64,000 nucleotides of DNA from Turritopsis dohrnii. Its lineage: Eukaryota; Cnidaria; Hydrozoa; Anthoathecata; Oceaniidae. This document shows, one piece after another, positions 13,401 through 24,327 of this stretch; position 1 is the stretch's first letter; every line of letters begins with the position of its first letter. Position numbers and translations under genes: made by a program. Under the pieces are notes generated by a model. It saw only the letters and a program-made list of their open reading frames with translations, had not been told where the DNA came from and made no database searches. Location of the stretch: the NCBI GenBank assembly GCA_027922465.2, contig BQMF02000024.1, positions 1,651,883 to 1,715,882 of the forward strand, in the 5' to 3' direction.

Positions 13401-16400
13401 TTTTGTTTATGAAGCAGAGAGAGAAAGATTTACGAAATAGTTATTTCTTCACATATTTTCATTTTAACGAAGCTTTGTAAGATGTTTTACATGTTTTAGT
13501 GTACATGTCTCCTTATTTCCGCTCTTATTGCTCTTCTTCATTGCTCAAATTAATCTATCTCTTATAGTCCTATTTTCTATGCTCTTCTTTAAAATGAAAT
13601 ATCCGGTATTCCACGTGAATAAATTCTATTTTCACAATTAGCAACGGCAATCGATACGCTCTCCATCATTGTTCAAAAACTTTTATTTCTATTTTTTGTA
13701 TTAGTAGCAGTTTTCTTTACATGTTAAAGACGTATAAAGAAATCAAAATCGAAACTATAAAGAAGAAATACTATTTACTTTATGAAAAAGAAGAAAAAAA
13801 ATATGTCATCGACATAAGAGGTGATTGAAATTTTAGAATGATATAATCATCAATCATCGTGAACATAAACGTTGCTACATGTCGCGACGTGATACTTTCT
13901 TTTACTTAACTGTCTAGACAAATGTTAATATAGCCAGGGGCTAATACAGGCCGAAATTGACAGCGCAAAGCGCTTTTGGGCGCAAAAAAATCGGCGCCCA
14001 AATTTTAATAAAAATTTCTTTACTCTCCACGGTCACATTAATTTGATTGTTAGTAATCTTGACAAGCAAAAAGATAAACCTAACCACTGTAACTGCTAGC
14101 TCTTGGCAGCCTGTTGAGCCCTCTCGCATGGCCGTGTCATCGTTTCGATTTGTTTACGTTCGTGTGGTTTAGGACTGTGATTTCTAGCACGCAGACAATT
14201 TTAACCTGATTTATGATTTATCCGAGTAAGCTTCGGGGACACGGAAACAAATTTCATGCGATTGCAACAAAAACAGTGATTTGTTGCAATCGCATGAAAA
14301 TGTTTAACTGTGTCCCCACGTTAAATTTCTTTATTTTGCAACTTTTTTTCCTTAAAGTTTTTGTTGCTGAAACAAAAAAAAAAATCAAATTGATTTGATA
14401 TTAATTCGCGTGAAATTCTGCATAAAAAACATCAATAAAACTTCTTCTTTTCTAGCAAAGTTGTTTCGTTTGAGTATAAAAATATAAAATCGAGATCTCA
14501 AAAATAATTTTCTTTGAAAAAAACAGCTGCAAAAGCAATTATGTACCTGCAGATTCGTTTTGTTAAACGTTTTACATAAAAGCATCGAACACGTTGTCTG
14601 CTAGTTTTGTTACATCGTAAAGCCCTTTCTTTACTTGTAAAATAGTTTTTAGTTCACGTCACTTTCGACAATGCAACAGCTTCATTGATCGAAAGATTTC
14701 TTGCGTGAAGAACGGCCTTTAGGTACGGAATACTAATAAGAATTATTCGAATTATTCGACAGGCACCATATCGATATAAAAACTGAAATAAGAAAAATTT
14801 GAACAGTCTTGTAAGTTTCTAATCGTATCGCCAATGGGTCGAACAAAAACTACTGGCAATAGCCATAACAAAAAATCGAAGACTTACAAAACATGCAACA
14901 AAGATAGAAACACAGCTTCATTTCAAGTTCACACAAAGAACATAAAGAGTTTTTTTCGTCGTTCTGATGCAAGCAGTTCAACTGAAAATCAGCAGGTATT
15001 TTTCGCTGATTTTTCCATTTTCTTTTCTTAACTACCGTGCACAGATTTTGTTTCATAATTTCATATTGTCCTTTAAACCACACCTCCTACATTGTTTTAG
15101 CTTGATGAAACGGAAACGGTTGTGATAAATCCTCAGGAGGAAGCACAAAGCACATCTGATATGCATATAAGCGCAGATAACTCGGAGCAAACCAATTCGA
15201 TCACGCCTGAAAACGACTCCAATGAATCCCAGGTAAATAGCATATAAAAGATTGACTATCATTCTTGCTGACTCGTAGTTTTAATGCAAACTTGTTATTT
15301 TCTTTTTTTTTTCATATTTTTTCAGGAAAATAATGCTCGTGCGCTTAAGCTTCATGGGTCTTTTGATGCTAAGGCTAGCTGGGAACGAAAGTATCCATGG
15401 TCTTACTATAGTAGCTTTAAAGGTGGCTGGTTCTGTAAAGTTTGTGAGGAGTATTCATCAACTGGAGATGACTATTGGAAGAAAAAACCACGTTCACATG
15501 ATCGACACCCAACTGCAATGTTTGAAGGTCACTTAGCTAGTGAAAAGCATAAGGAAGCAATTGTAGCCAAGCAAAACTTGCTTTCCATGTTGAAACAAGG
15601 TAATATAAAATGCCAGATAACAACTGCAATCCAGAATGCCACAGTTGAAAAGCGAGAAACAAATCGACGGGTGGTTAAAAAGTTCATCCAAACCGTCTAT
15701 TTTATGGCAAGAAAAAAGTGGGCTGTTAAAAATAATTTTGAAGACTTGATAAAACATATAAGCGACTTAGGTGACATTGACTTGCAGAAACATTTCTCTT
15801 CAATGGCAAAAAACGCGACGTACATGTCACATTTTACAGTTGATGAATTGGTAGTCGTCATAAGTGATTATATCGAGGCTCGTTTCTTACGCGATTTGTT
15901 CAGCGCTGGAGATTTCGCCCTGTTAACGGATGAAAGCACTGACGAAGCCGGAAGAGCACAACTCTCAACTTTCGTCCGTTATGTAGACACGACTACTAAC
16001 ACACCTAAAGAAGAGTTTGTTTGTGTGCGTAAACTGGGAACGTCAAAAACGTCAGAGGCCCTAATGAACGAGTTAGAGGAAATGTTTGTTGCAAAAAATA
16101 TTGATAAAACAAACATCAGATTTTCAGGCTTGGATGGCACTAATGCTATGAGCGGCGAAAGAAAAGGCTTGCAACGTCGCATCCAACACGTGTCTCCGTA
16201 CGCTTTGTACCTTAGTTGCAGAAACCATAGACTTGCATTGTGTTTGGTTCACTTACTTAAGCAATATAGCGATTTAGAAGCTGTTGATGCCCTTCTTCTT
16301 TCCTTGTGGAAAGCATTTAAGTACAGCTCCATTAAGCAAGCCATATTCGAGAATGCGCAACTTCTTGAAAATCTCACGCCGCTCAAGATTCTAAAGGCCA

Positions 16401-19291
16401 GTACAACCCGTTGGCTGACACATGGAGAAACTGCAATTTGTGTCATAAGTCGATTTCACCCGCTGGTTGCTGCCCTTGACTCCATCTTTACAGAAAGAAA
16501 AGACCCAGAGGCTAAGGGAATTCGGGATCAACTACTGTCCCCACCACTTATCTTGATGTTGCTTTTGTTAGCTGAAGTATTAGTACCTATCAACATCTTT
16601 TGTAAATTTCTGCAGACAAGGAATCTAAATTATAGTCTTGTCATGACGAAATATCATCGGGTCATTACCAGGCTCGAAGAGATTAGAGATCAATTGCCAC
16701 ACCATGATGCTGTTGATGTGAAACTGAAATATTTCAAACTTTCAACAGAACTACTTCACCATTCCCAGAATGCTATGGCTCTTGCAAGAGCTTTTAGGTC
16801 ACGTGATACGGCGGAAGATTCAGTAAACAAGGTCATTTCCAGATTTGTCTCATCTAAAGGAAAGCCACTGGTAAATGACCTTATTTCAGAAATCCAGGAT
16901 GCGATGAAGGAAACGTCACCCGTGCTCTCTGCATTCGACTTGTTCAATCCCGAAGCCATGGACAAGAGTGCTGGAAAGCGTATGAGTCATCTCGACGTGT
17001 TAGTCGACCATTATGGGCAACCTGTTACGGACACGTACCACAGACACACCACCACCGTCGCCCCAATCGTTATCGCAGAACACGCAAAGGTTGAACTGGA
17101 AACCTTTTGTGAAGATTTCGATGCAGCAGTCAATGCTTAAACGATCTGGTGAAACAAGATGTTCAAAAGCTTGTTGCTGCAGGAAAGGTCAAGTCTGAAG
17201 ATGTCAAAAGCTACATTCAGTCGAAAAAACCTAATTCCACTGACCTTTATCGTTATCTGGCAGCTGACGGCACTTTGAAAAATTACCCAAATATGGCCTT
17301 GTTATTTAAGACCAGCTTACTGATCCCACCTTCCACATCGAACGTCGAGAGGGGATTTTCCGTAATGAACCTGATCTGTACGCCTTTGCGTTCATCCTTG
17401 AGTGAACGCAATTTAGATCGGTTCATGCGGATGTGTCTTAACGGCCCAGAAAAGTTTACAGAAAAGCAGCTGGATGAATTGCTATGCATTTTCAAGGCCA
17501 GCAATGACAACAGGCGCCTTGACCTTTGAAGGCTAGAGCCGTAGCCAAACTGTATATAATGTGGTAATTTTTATCAAACGGTATCAACACTTTTTTCGGC
17601 GTCTCGACTTGTAAATATTTCGTATATCAACTATCCGTGTTCGAGGTTGAGGCTTGAAAGAAAAAAATACTGACTAATTTCTTTCCCGGTTAATCTTGAT
17701 ATGGTTCTGTAAAATACACACAACCAGTAAGTATATAAAACGGTAAAAGCTAAACTCGCCGATTCTTGTGTTTGAATTTCGAAGGAATATTTGTCTGTTA
17801 CGACAGGGATAAAATAGCAAAAAACGAAAAGAATTTAAGGGACTAAAAGGATGTATAATGTCTTAAAATACAAAGCATTTTCAACCATTTTAGGCCCTCA
17901 AATCCAAAATTTTTCGGGGCTTCGCCCCGGACCCCACAGGGGGGGCTTACAGCACCCCCCCCTGTCCCCCCAGCTGCACTTGGCTCAAGTTGCGGCTTGC
18001 GCCACCCAAATTCAAATCCTGTATTAGCCCCTGATAGCATCAAGTGAAAAAAAGAAACACACCTGATGTATTTAACATAAACAAATAGAGAATGTGTCGT
18101 TAATATTGTGTAATATATTATTGTTAAAAAATGCGTATTGTATGTCATTATTTTGTTTGCAAAATAATGTATAACGAATAATGCCCGCATTCCGCATTGC
18201 TATTTTTGTTAAGTCTGTTACGCTGGAACGAAGTATTCAATAACTATGGCCTAATATTAACATAAAAAAACAACAAGAAATTTTCAGTTATTAATTCATA
18301 AAATATGTACTGTGCCGACCCAGAGGTGCAAGGAGAACAGCAATGCTGATCCCATTTAAGAACTAGGTCGGCCAATTTTTGCCGGTTCAGATCGGCACTA
18401 ACGTGAATTCCGTGGGCTGCATTGTCATTATTTTTATTTGGTTCATGTGCGAATCTTTTATAAAAGTCTGGCTTTGATCTGAAGAGTGTTGTAATAAAGA
18501 TCATAATCATTACTTAAAAAAATTTAGTGATGATTGTGCTGCGATAATTACTTTTTCATGGCTCTCTCTGCACGCTCACAATAGTGCAATTCCCAACGCA
18601 TGTCTAGATTTTTTTCCGATCAAAAGTTGACTTGTCGAGATGGGACTATTGTTTTCTAAAAAAACTTCGCTGATAAAAACATGGCTGCCTTCGATTTGTA
18701 AACAGTAAAAGCATGCATTTTTATAAGCCTGTGGTTGTCTATCTGCAGAAGCAAAGGAGGAAAGCACTTAAATTGAGAGAAAAGGGATTAAACTTTTATT
18801 ATGAACACTAAATTCCATAAACTTTTGTTATTTGCATCACTTTTGATGAACGTGAAATTAGTTAGCCGAAAGAGGAACAAGTTAAGCGGAAAGAGGAACA
18901 TTACCACACGCACCCCCGCCCAGGATGATGAATTTCAGTATTTTTTATCAATCTTATTCTCCTTGTTTGTTCTTGTTGATTTGAAATCTAGAATGACCAA
19001 TTTTGGTGCTAAGTCCATTTAGCTGTATTTTTACGTTTGCATTGACGAATTTTGCAACATTATAATTAAAGTTACGGTGTAAGGGGAGCAGGCACTCTAC
19101 CTGACTAAATAATCAGAAGAGAAGTTATGCCTTTAAAAAATAACAATAATTACTGGACGATCTCGTTCTCTCCTCAATCTGTCTCTTGGTTTCCTTTCTC
19201 GTCTACGACCTGCACCACGATCTCGTCTGTCACCTCTACGATAATCTCTGTCGATATCGTTTTGTGAAGAGTAAGCTCCATCATCCTCCAT
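7451..19291 (-). CDS. SMG9: SMG9, nonsense-mediated mRNA decay factor
   Basis: Regulatory subunit that with SMG8 binds and restrains the SMG1 kinase, which phosphorylates UPF1. Sixteen exons on the minus strand: 19154-19291 (ATG at 19291), 11093-11167, 10427-10482, 10130-10272, 9850-9965, 9481-9596, 9262-9298, 9114-9188, 8952-9047, 8707-8792, 8565-8630, 8437-8477, 8255-8362, 8003-8122, 7629-7761 and 7451-7532 (stop 7451-7453). They total 1488 bases, or 495 residues, close to the human protein of about 520. Exon 1 encodes an Arg-rich N-terminus, followed by KTPIILAKK. The G-like domain has VVVGCVGLQGAGKST (Walker A) and MILLDTQPLLSPSMLD. Other conserved blocks are TVCHVVLVVQDYFTDLNL and the C-terminal FHFAARTWEAVKKSN. 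Intron 1 is about 8 kb and full of transposons. Exon 1 is the least certain exon because its sequence is low-complexity, although its donor and phase fit. Confidence 0.93.
8198..8220 (+). repeat. G-run tract in an SMG9 intron
   Basis: Three long runs of G separated by single T bases lie in the intron 8123-8254. The plus strand could form a G-quadruplex. In the SMG9 transcript the tract is a C-run some 34 bases downstream of the 5' splice site, in an intron of only 132 bases. Confidence 0.7.
11749..11819 (-). other. Orphan 71-base exon-like segment in SMG9 intron 1
   Basis: On the minus strand it has a poly-T tract and TTTTTTAG acceptor and a perfect GTGAGT donor. One frame reads a hydrophobic FYGWTVLIAFGALLQLQSHQ stretch resembling a membrane segment, but I recognise no family. 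Its 71 bases are not a multiple of three. Spliced between SMG9 exons 1 and 2, both of which are phase 0 at this junction, it would shift the frame and reach a TGA inside exon 2. It may therefore be a poison cassette exon of SMG9, an exon of an unseen nested gene, or chance. Confidence 0.35.
12022..13042 (-). repeat. About 1-kb interspersed element, copy A
   Basis: This stretch is the reverse complement of 39951-41235, with long near-identical blocks. Examples are the block around GTACAAAGTAAAGAGTCCT and the one around CTAGCGATACATTA. Its ends are short inverted repeats, AGTTAGGAC at the left and GTCCTAACT at the right. No coding capacity was recognised, so it looks like a non-autonomous transposon family with at least two copies in this window. 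Confidence 0.65.
14235..14317. repeat. Long hairpin inside the hAT element
   Basis: Arms of about 37 bases surround an 8-base loop. The inner arm TTTCATGCGATTGCAACAAA is perfectly inverted, and the outer ends are GGGGACAC and GTGTCCCC. It lies upstream of the transposase start and could be a subterminal binding structure or the relic of a small inserted palindromic element. Confidence 0.75.
14834..17529 (+). pseudogene. hAT transposase with TTF-type zinc finger, one frameshift
   Basis: DNA transposase that would excise and insert the surrounding element. Exons are 14834-14995, 15101-15232 and from 15326, all phase 0. The third exon opens with a TTF-type zinc finger (WERKYPW, GWFCKVCEEY, HLASEKHKEA). 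The RNase H-like hAT core follows, with LLTDESTDEAG (first acidic residue), GLDGTNAMSG (second) and LSCRNHRLALC. The reading frame stops at 17138-17140, and the last part continues in another frame to 17529. That part holds the C-terminal dimerisation region SNVERGFSVMNLI with the third acidic residue. A single missing base near 17136 explains the break, so this copy is recently dead but structurally almost complete. Confidence 0.88.
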
Positions 19292-19916
19292 ATTGCTATA
19301 ATGAATGTTATGCTGACATCTGCAGTATCGCTACTATTTTCTTCCCGGAATTTCAGAAGCACGTGAGGAGAAAGAGGCGGAGAGGTTCGAAAACAAAAAG
19401 TACAAGGTTGGAAATTTACTTTTAGAGTTTATAGAAAACTAAAGTCTATTTCAAATTTCGACCATCAGACTAAGTGAATGAAATGAACTTGGCACGTCTC
19501 CATGTTAATAAAAGAAGGGAGTGAAGTGAAACTAACAATTTCTTTTAAAACACTACTTTTTTGTTTTGAACGAGTATCCTACTGCCTAGGGTTACTAGAG
19601 AGATTTCTGTGTTCAAATTGATATCTTGAGCAATGTTAGAACACACAAAGCTGTTTAAGGAGTCTTCAGTTTTTGGAAGTTCTGCTCCCTTGGCCTTGGG
19701 CAAAAATTTTGGATTTAAATATCAATCTTGTAGCTAGTTGTAAATAAAATAAATAAGACTAGTTAAAGTCATATTTGTAATAAATATCCAGAGTAGCGTT
19801 ACTATGGTTTCTTTCAATCTAGGAAGTTTACAAGCCTCTGTTGGGAGTTCTAAAAGGGCGCTTTGACGAGTCCTCCTTATATAGATCCAGGGGGGAGTAT
19901 AAAACATCTAGACATA

Positions 19917-20101
19917 TGTGACGGTTTGAGTGAAAATCATAACAAGTGACATTACAGTATTACAGTAATTTATCAGAAATTTATCAGTAATAATCAGTAA
20001 TACTGATAAATAATCAGTAATTCATTCGATTTATCAGTAATTCGTTCGATGAATCAGTAATACTGATATCACTTGTTATGATTTTCCCTCAAACCATCAC
20101 A
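19917..20101. mobile_element. Fold-back MITE with TA flanks
   Basis: Inverted repeats of about 35 bases, TGTGACGGTTTGAGTGAAAA at the left and TGTGATGGTTTGAGGGAAAA from the right end inward, each bordered by TA. The interior is built of repeated ATCAGTAA and TACTGATA motifs, so nearly the whole element can fold. Non-coding. Confidence 0.75.
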
Positions 20102-20479
20102 TATATTATTGGGAAATTGAGAGTTTTACCTAAGCCATCTATTTTTTCTTCTTCTTCATTATTTGGCTTTTGTACAATATAGAAAGAAGCCTTTTCAATC
20201 TTCCTGATTTGTTTCCATAACCCATACACAATGCAGGTTGGCACGTTTGTTGGGGAAAAAAGACACATTGGAGAGCTATAAAAATCTGGATATTTTTAAT
20301 TTTTCTCTTTGAATGACTACAAACATACAGTTTGTTAAGAAAATTTATTTACCTTTGAAAAAAGACTAGTGGAAACTGAAAGTGATTTTCCGCACATCTT
20401 TAAGAATTAATAAAACAAAGCATCATGCAGATGGAGGATACACGGTGTTGGAGCTCCCGAGTTTCACACAAAACACGCC

Positions 20480-20960
20480 AGAAGTCCAAGTTGCTTTACT
20501 CAATGTAATTAAACACAGGCTACGAGAAATACAAAGATTAAATTATACACAAACATAACCAAATTAAACCTAAACATAAATTCTACATAAAATATACTTA
20601 CTAAATCACTGTAGAAAAATCACCCCCACGGCAACCACCAAACACTGACACAACAGATAATAACGCAACACTAACACACAAACTCATACGCTCTTATATA
20701 CAAAGGAGAAACGAAGAAAGCTAAATACTCAAGAGAGAAACAAATAAACGATAATGCGTGACTAAACGATAACTGCAAAAGAAAGTTAATAGATCAAAGA
20801 AACGAATAACGACTATAAATGCACGCACGAGTGAATGACAAACCAACATTGACACAATTAACAGGTAAAAAACATAATTAACTAACATGAAATAACACAA
20901 AAACACCGCGAAGGAGCACAAATGTCACGTGCATGTGCTGCCTACACACGGCAATAACAC
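20480..20960. other. Strongly A/C-skewed tract
   Basis: For almost 500 bases the plus strand is rich in A and C and poor in G. It contains many CACA, AACA and ACTAA words and no convincing reading frame. Such strand asymmetry is unusual against the neighbouring sequence. I see no terminal repeats, so the origin is open; an old retroelement segment is one possibility. Confidence 0.4.
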
Positions 20961-21457
20961 ACGGAATAGTTGTACACAACACTTTCAGCAGAAAAACACT
21001 GTCAAAAAGTAACATAAAACATTACAAAAACATCTAAAGGTCTTTGAATCACCATGTAATTACTACCAAATTGAAAAAAGAATAAAAAGAAAATGTAACA
21101 AATAACAATGAAATTGGATGATGTTAGTCCTAATGCAGTTACTCCATATGTATACTGATATGAGCAACAATGAGTAGCACGTGACATCACGAAAATTGAT
21201 AATTATATGGAAACAACAGAAAAAATATGAGCGATGACTACAACTACTAGACTACAACTTTTTAGTTAAGAGATCAAACAGACAAAATTGAAATGTATAT
21301 AATAATGTCTTCAATGAAATGATTTACAAGAGAATGTTTAATGTGAGTGCTCTGATCATTTTGTATATAAAAAAGGGTAATGGTCAAAGAGTGGAGCCTC
21401 AGTGAACGCCATATTTGATCTTGGCTGGTATGGAGAGTGTGTTATTAGTATAGAATA

Positions 21458-21458
<1 letters not shown>

Positions 21459-21489
<31 letters not shown>
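21459..21489. repeat. TA dinucleotide microsatellite
   Basis: About fifteen TA units followed by a T run. It sits at the 3' end of the minus-strand non-LTR retrotransposon fragment, where such simple tails are expected. Confidence 0.9.
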
Positions 21490-21501
<12 letters not shown>

Positions 21502-21870
21502 ATGAGTTGCTCCCGCAAGGCCGAAGCCACTACTAGGCAGAAAGCTACAAGATGAGAAAAGGAAGAAGAGTTATAAACACAGATGAGATGGATGAGAAAA
21601 GGAAGAAGAGTTATAAAGACAGAGCAAGGTGGCGGTTAACCTTGGATTTAAAAGATTGTAGATCATACTCAGCAGGAAAACAACTATGAGGGAGAGAATT
21701 CCAGAGGCGAGCAGTCCGAGGGAAAAAGCTAGATGAATAAAAGTTCTTATGGCAAGTTGGGACCTGAACAGTCAAAGGATGAGAATTCGAAGAGAGGCGA
21801 GTGATCCGAGAGAAAGTCTTAGGAGAAGGAGTCAGTTGATGCAAGTCATCCGAACAATGCCCATGAAACT
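21490..21870 (-). pseudogene. 3' end of a non-LTR retrotransposon ORF2
   Basis: The minus strand encodes a C-terminal segment typical of jockey/CR1-like reverse transcriptase proteins, with FFPRTARLWNSLPHSCFP and a basic end FKSKVNRHLAL before a stop at 21611. A 3' UTR and the TA-rich tail follow. Upstream it loses the frame. It is part of a decayed element whose reverse-transcriptase core lies at 22550-22925. Confidence 0.75.
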
Positions 21871-21991
21871 ATAGAATATCTGAATATCAGTGAGATGATG
21901 TTTTTAGTTTCTTTGTTTTTTTAATTGAGTATCACTACTTTTAAGGAATCCTTACATCCGATGTAAACAGCCACTACTAGGCAAAGAATTA

Positions 21992-22503
21992 CTGTGAATT
22001 GGGGCGAGATTCAACATGGCAAAATCAAGCTGCATCTGGTCAATAATTTAAATACATTACATTTTTAAAACTAAACCAAGTTATACAATACAAAAAAGAT
22101 TTAAAGCAATCAAAACATTCATGAATGATTACCATTTAGAGAGACTCTGGCTATTAGAATGTCACGATCCATTTAAGCTAATCTTGTTATGTAATAGGCT
22201 TCAAATATTTCAACGTCAAAATAACCACGCTGAACAAAACTCGTTTTCCAATGGGAATGTTGTTTAGTTAGTAAAACGTTTTCATAAATTTATTGTTGGT
22301 TTAACTCGTGTTGGGATTTGAAGAGCTCAAAGGTAATTTACATTAGGCATTTGTAAATATGTAAAAAAATTTTTATGGTAGAGTGTAGTATAGATAACAT
22401 CTTGGTTCAGATATGCAATGTTGTTGTTTTGAAATTTCGAATTATTTTGCTGAATGTTGTGGTCTGGATAATGATGCTGTTGAATCAACGCCCCAACTCA
22501 CGG
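21992..22503 (-). mobile_element. MITE, short copy of the CYGTGAGTTGGGG family
   Basis: A 512-base element flanked by TA on both sides (21990-21991 and 22504-22505), with ends CTGTGAATTGGGGCGAGA and CCGTGAGTTGGGG in inverted orientation. It is an internally deleted relative, in reverse orientation, of the 1661-base element at 36577-38237, sharing both ends and parts of the interior. It appears to have landed in the non-LTR retrotransposon, separating the two remaining coding pieces. Confidence 0.8.
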
Positions 22504-22549
22504 TACGACAGAAGAAAACATGAAAAAGAAAAGAAGAAATAACAGACAA

Positions 22550-22925
22550 GGTGTATTAAGACAGATGGAAACGATTGATGCTCTTCATAAAAATGAAAAG
22601 ATTAAGAAAGACCAAGCAAACGATATGAGGGAGATTCAGGGAGATCACTTCTATCCATTCTAACAGACAAGTGATTGGCAATGTTGTTACGATCAATAGA
22701 AAGAAGTTTCGTTTCAGAGGCATTAAAAGAAACACGCCAGTCAGAACCCCATTCCAGAATGGCAGAGAGATCATGCTCCAGAAAACCAGCTAGTTCAGTC
22801 TGATCAAAGAGATCAGGTTTACTATTACAGCACGCATAGATGGAAGTGTCATCAGCAAAAAAAAAACAACATTACAGAGCGGACGTGAAGGATCAGGGAG
22901 GTCATTGATGAAAATTAGTAAGTTT
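22550..22925 (-). pseudogene. Reverse-transcriptase core of a non-LTR retrotransposon, frameshifted
   Basis: Minus-strand translation gives LLIFINDLPDPSRPLCNVV and then, in another frame, FADDTSIYACC, the catalytic F/YADD box of non-LTR reverse transcriptases. LAGFLEHDLSAILEWG, DWRVSFNASETKLLSI and SPSYRLLGLS follow. The frame breaks in a run of ten T just before the ADD box. No endonuclease domain was seen. A 5'-truncated dead copy of the CR1/jockey-like group is likely. Confidence 0.8.
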
Positions 22926-24327
22926 GCCTTGGTGATTTTATAAAGTTTTATAGACTATACATTAGTCATTACTTGATATGTAGACTTATATATTTTATTG
23001 TTTTTACAGTTTATATAGAGAAGTGAGTTATTGTTGATTAACAACTATTCTGCCTTGACGATTTCCGTTTTGTGTCAATGAAATTGTTTGAATCATTAGT
23101 TTATTTTTTTCCGGAAATGACCTTGAAAATTACTAAAAAAATAAGTTTGAAAGACCTTGAATGAGCTTGCAGTAGAGATTTAAGTTCTACTGACAACCCT
23201 GAGCTTCTTTCAATAGTTGCAGAGGAAGTTCGGGCTCGGGTACTGTCAGTTGGCTTGGGGACGAACAGCACCTGAATCCAATACCCTCTATCAATGATGC
23301 AAAATGAAAGACCCAATAACTTCACCAGCCAGCAATGAAATAAACCGAGTGAAATGACAAAGTAGGGTAAGAAGGACCAACTGTTAAACACCCTAGCAAG
23401 AACATGGACTACTTAGACAATATCTGCGTCTTACATTTAGATGAGGAAGAAGTAACAAGGCCAGGCAATAGCAAAAGCTACCTACTCCTTATAGCAATAG
23501 GTTCCAGTGCACGCATGTCATGATGTCAGGGATTGGAGAATATCCTAGATCAACTGCATCCAGTACTTACTGGGATTCATTAAAAATTCCACAAGCAAAA
23601 TTTCATTTTAGCAAGATTGTCAAAAATGTTTGCACCATGTGTGTGTAGGGTGTGTGCGGTCTTGTGGTAAAAAAATAAATTATTGCTCAAATAGGAATAT
23701 AGTTTATAGTTTTTCTAATATTTCATTTTTAAAATGGAGAATCACCTGAGCTACTTTCAGTTTTAAGGCTGTTTTTCTTTTTTATTACCAGGTTAAACAT
23801 TCGATAAGTAAAATTCCTGCTGAGCTAAAAATGGCTGCTGCAATCTTAACCAAACTCTATTATTTTGTGCTTTTGTCTGTTATACTTTTCTATTTTTCAT
23901 TCACTTGCATTATTGTTGCAAAATCAAAAAGACAACTTAATTCAAGTTACATTGACTGTAGTAGCTTTGACACTTAGAAACCCCTCCAGTAACATGTATG
24001 CTAATTCTGATAAAACATTATCTTTCTTGATGAATACCATCCCTGAATCAATCCGAATTAACTCATCTCATGTCCAACACAAATATGCTGAGCATCTTAA
24101 CCTTTTGAATCTAACATATGCATGTAGCTTCTCCTTTAACAACTACTTGTCTAAAAGTATGTCAATCTATCACAATCCATCTTTATGTGTGCTGAAAGCC
24201 AACTTCTAATGAAAGCTCAACTTGAAAGTTCAACGATGTGATCATGGTCTTTACAACAAACGTGACTTGAGCCTTGTTCATCATTTTGTATTGTTTCCTT
24301 TATGGTATCTTTTTAGGAAGTTGGACC

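Larger units (their letters stand above)
13935..18033 (+). mobile_element. hAT-superfamily transposon, nearly full length
   Basis: Perfect 16-base terminal inverted repeats: CAGGGGCTAATACAGG at 13935-13950 and its reverse complement at 18018-18033. Both ends abut the pentamer ATAGC, a probable 5-base target duplication. The element is 4099 bases long and carries a three-exon transposase gene on the plus strand. The right subterminal region (about 17915-18005) is strikingly GC-rich, with a GGGGCTTCGCCCC hairpin; the left has GCGCAAAGCGC. It is inserted in a larger TA-flanked element inside SMG9 intron 1. Confidence 0.88.
13049..19097. mobile_element. TA-flanked DNA transposon containing a nested hAT element
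   Basis: The ends are a 22-to-23-base inverted repeat starting GAGTGCCTGCTCCCCTTA, directly flanked by TA on both sides (13047-13048 and 19098-19099). Removing the nested hAT element leaves about 1.95 kb with no recognisable transposase, so it is probably a non-autonomous element of the Tc1/mariner type, judged only from the TA duplication. Its right end lies about 56 bases from the 5' splice site of SMG9 exon 1. Confidence 0.65.
19292..24327. other. Intergenic region between divergent SMG9 and TMEM175
   Basis: Contains no host gene that I can support. It should hold the promoters of both divergent genes. Within it are a fold-back element (19917-20101), an A/C-skewed tract (about 20480-20960), a TA microsatellite, pieces of a non-LTR retrotransposon and a MITE. 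Open frames near 23101-23391 and 23865-24209 show no recognisable family. Confidence 0.6.

Noticed and set aside
20721..20921. Hydrophobic minus-strand frame
   Set aside because: Its composition follows directly from the A/C skew of the plus strand, which gives Phe, Leu and Val codons on the minus strand.
23101..24209. Open frames before TMEM175
   Set aside because: No recognisable domain, poor composition and no matching splice sites; probably chance or 5' UTR intron.
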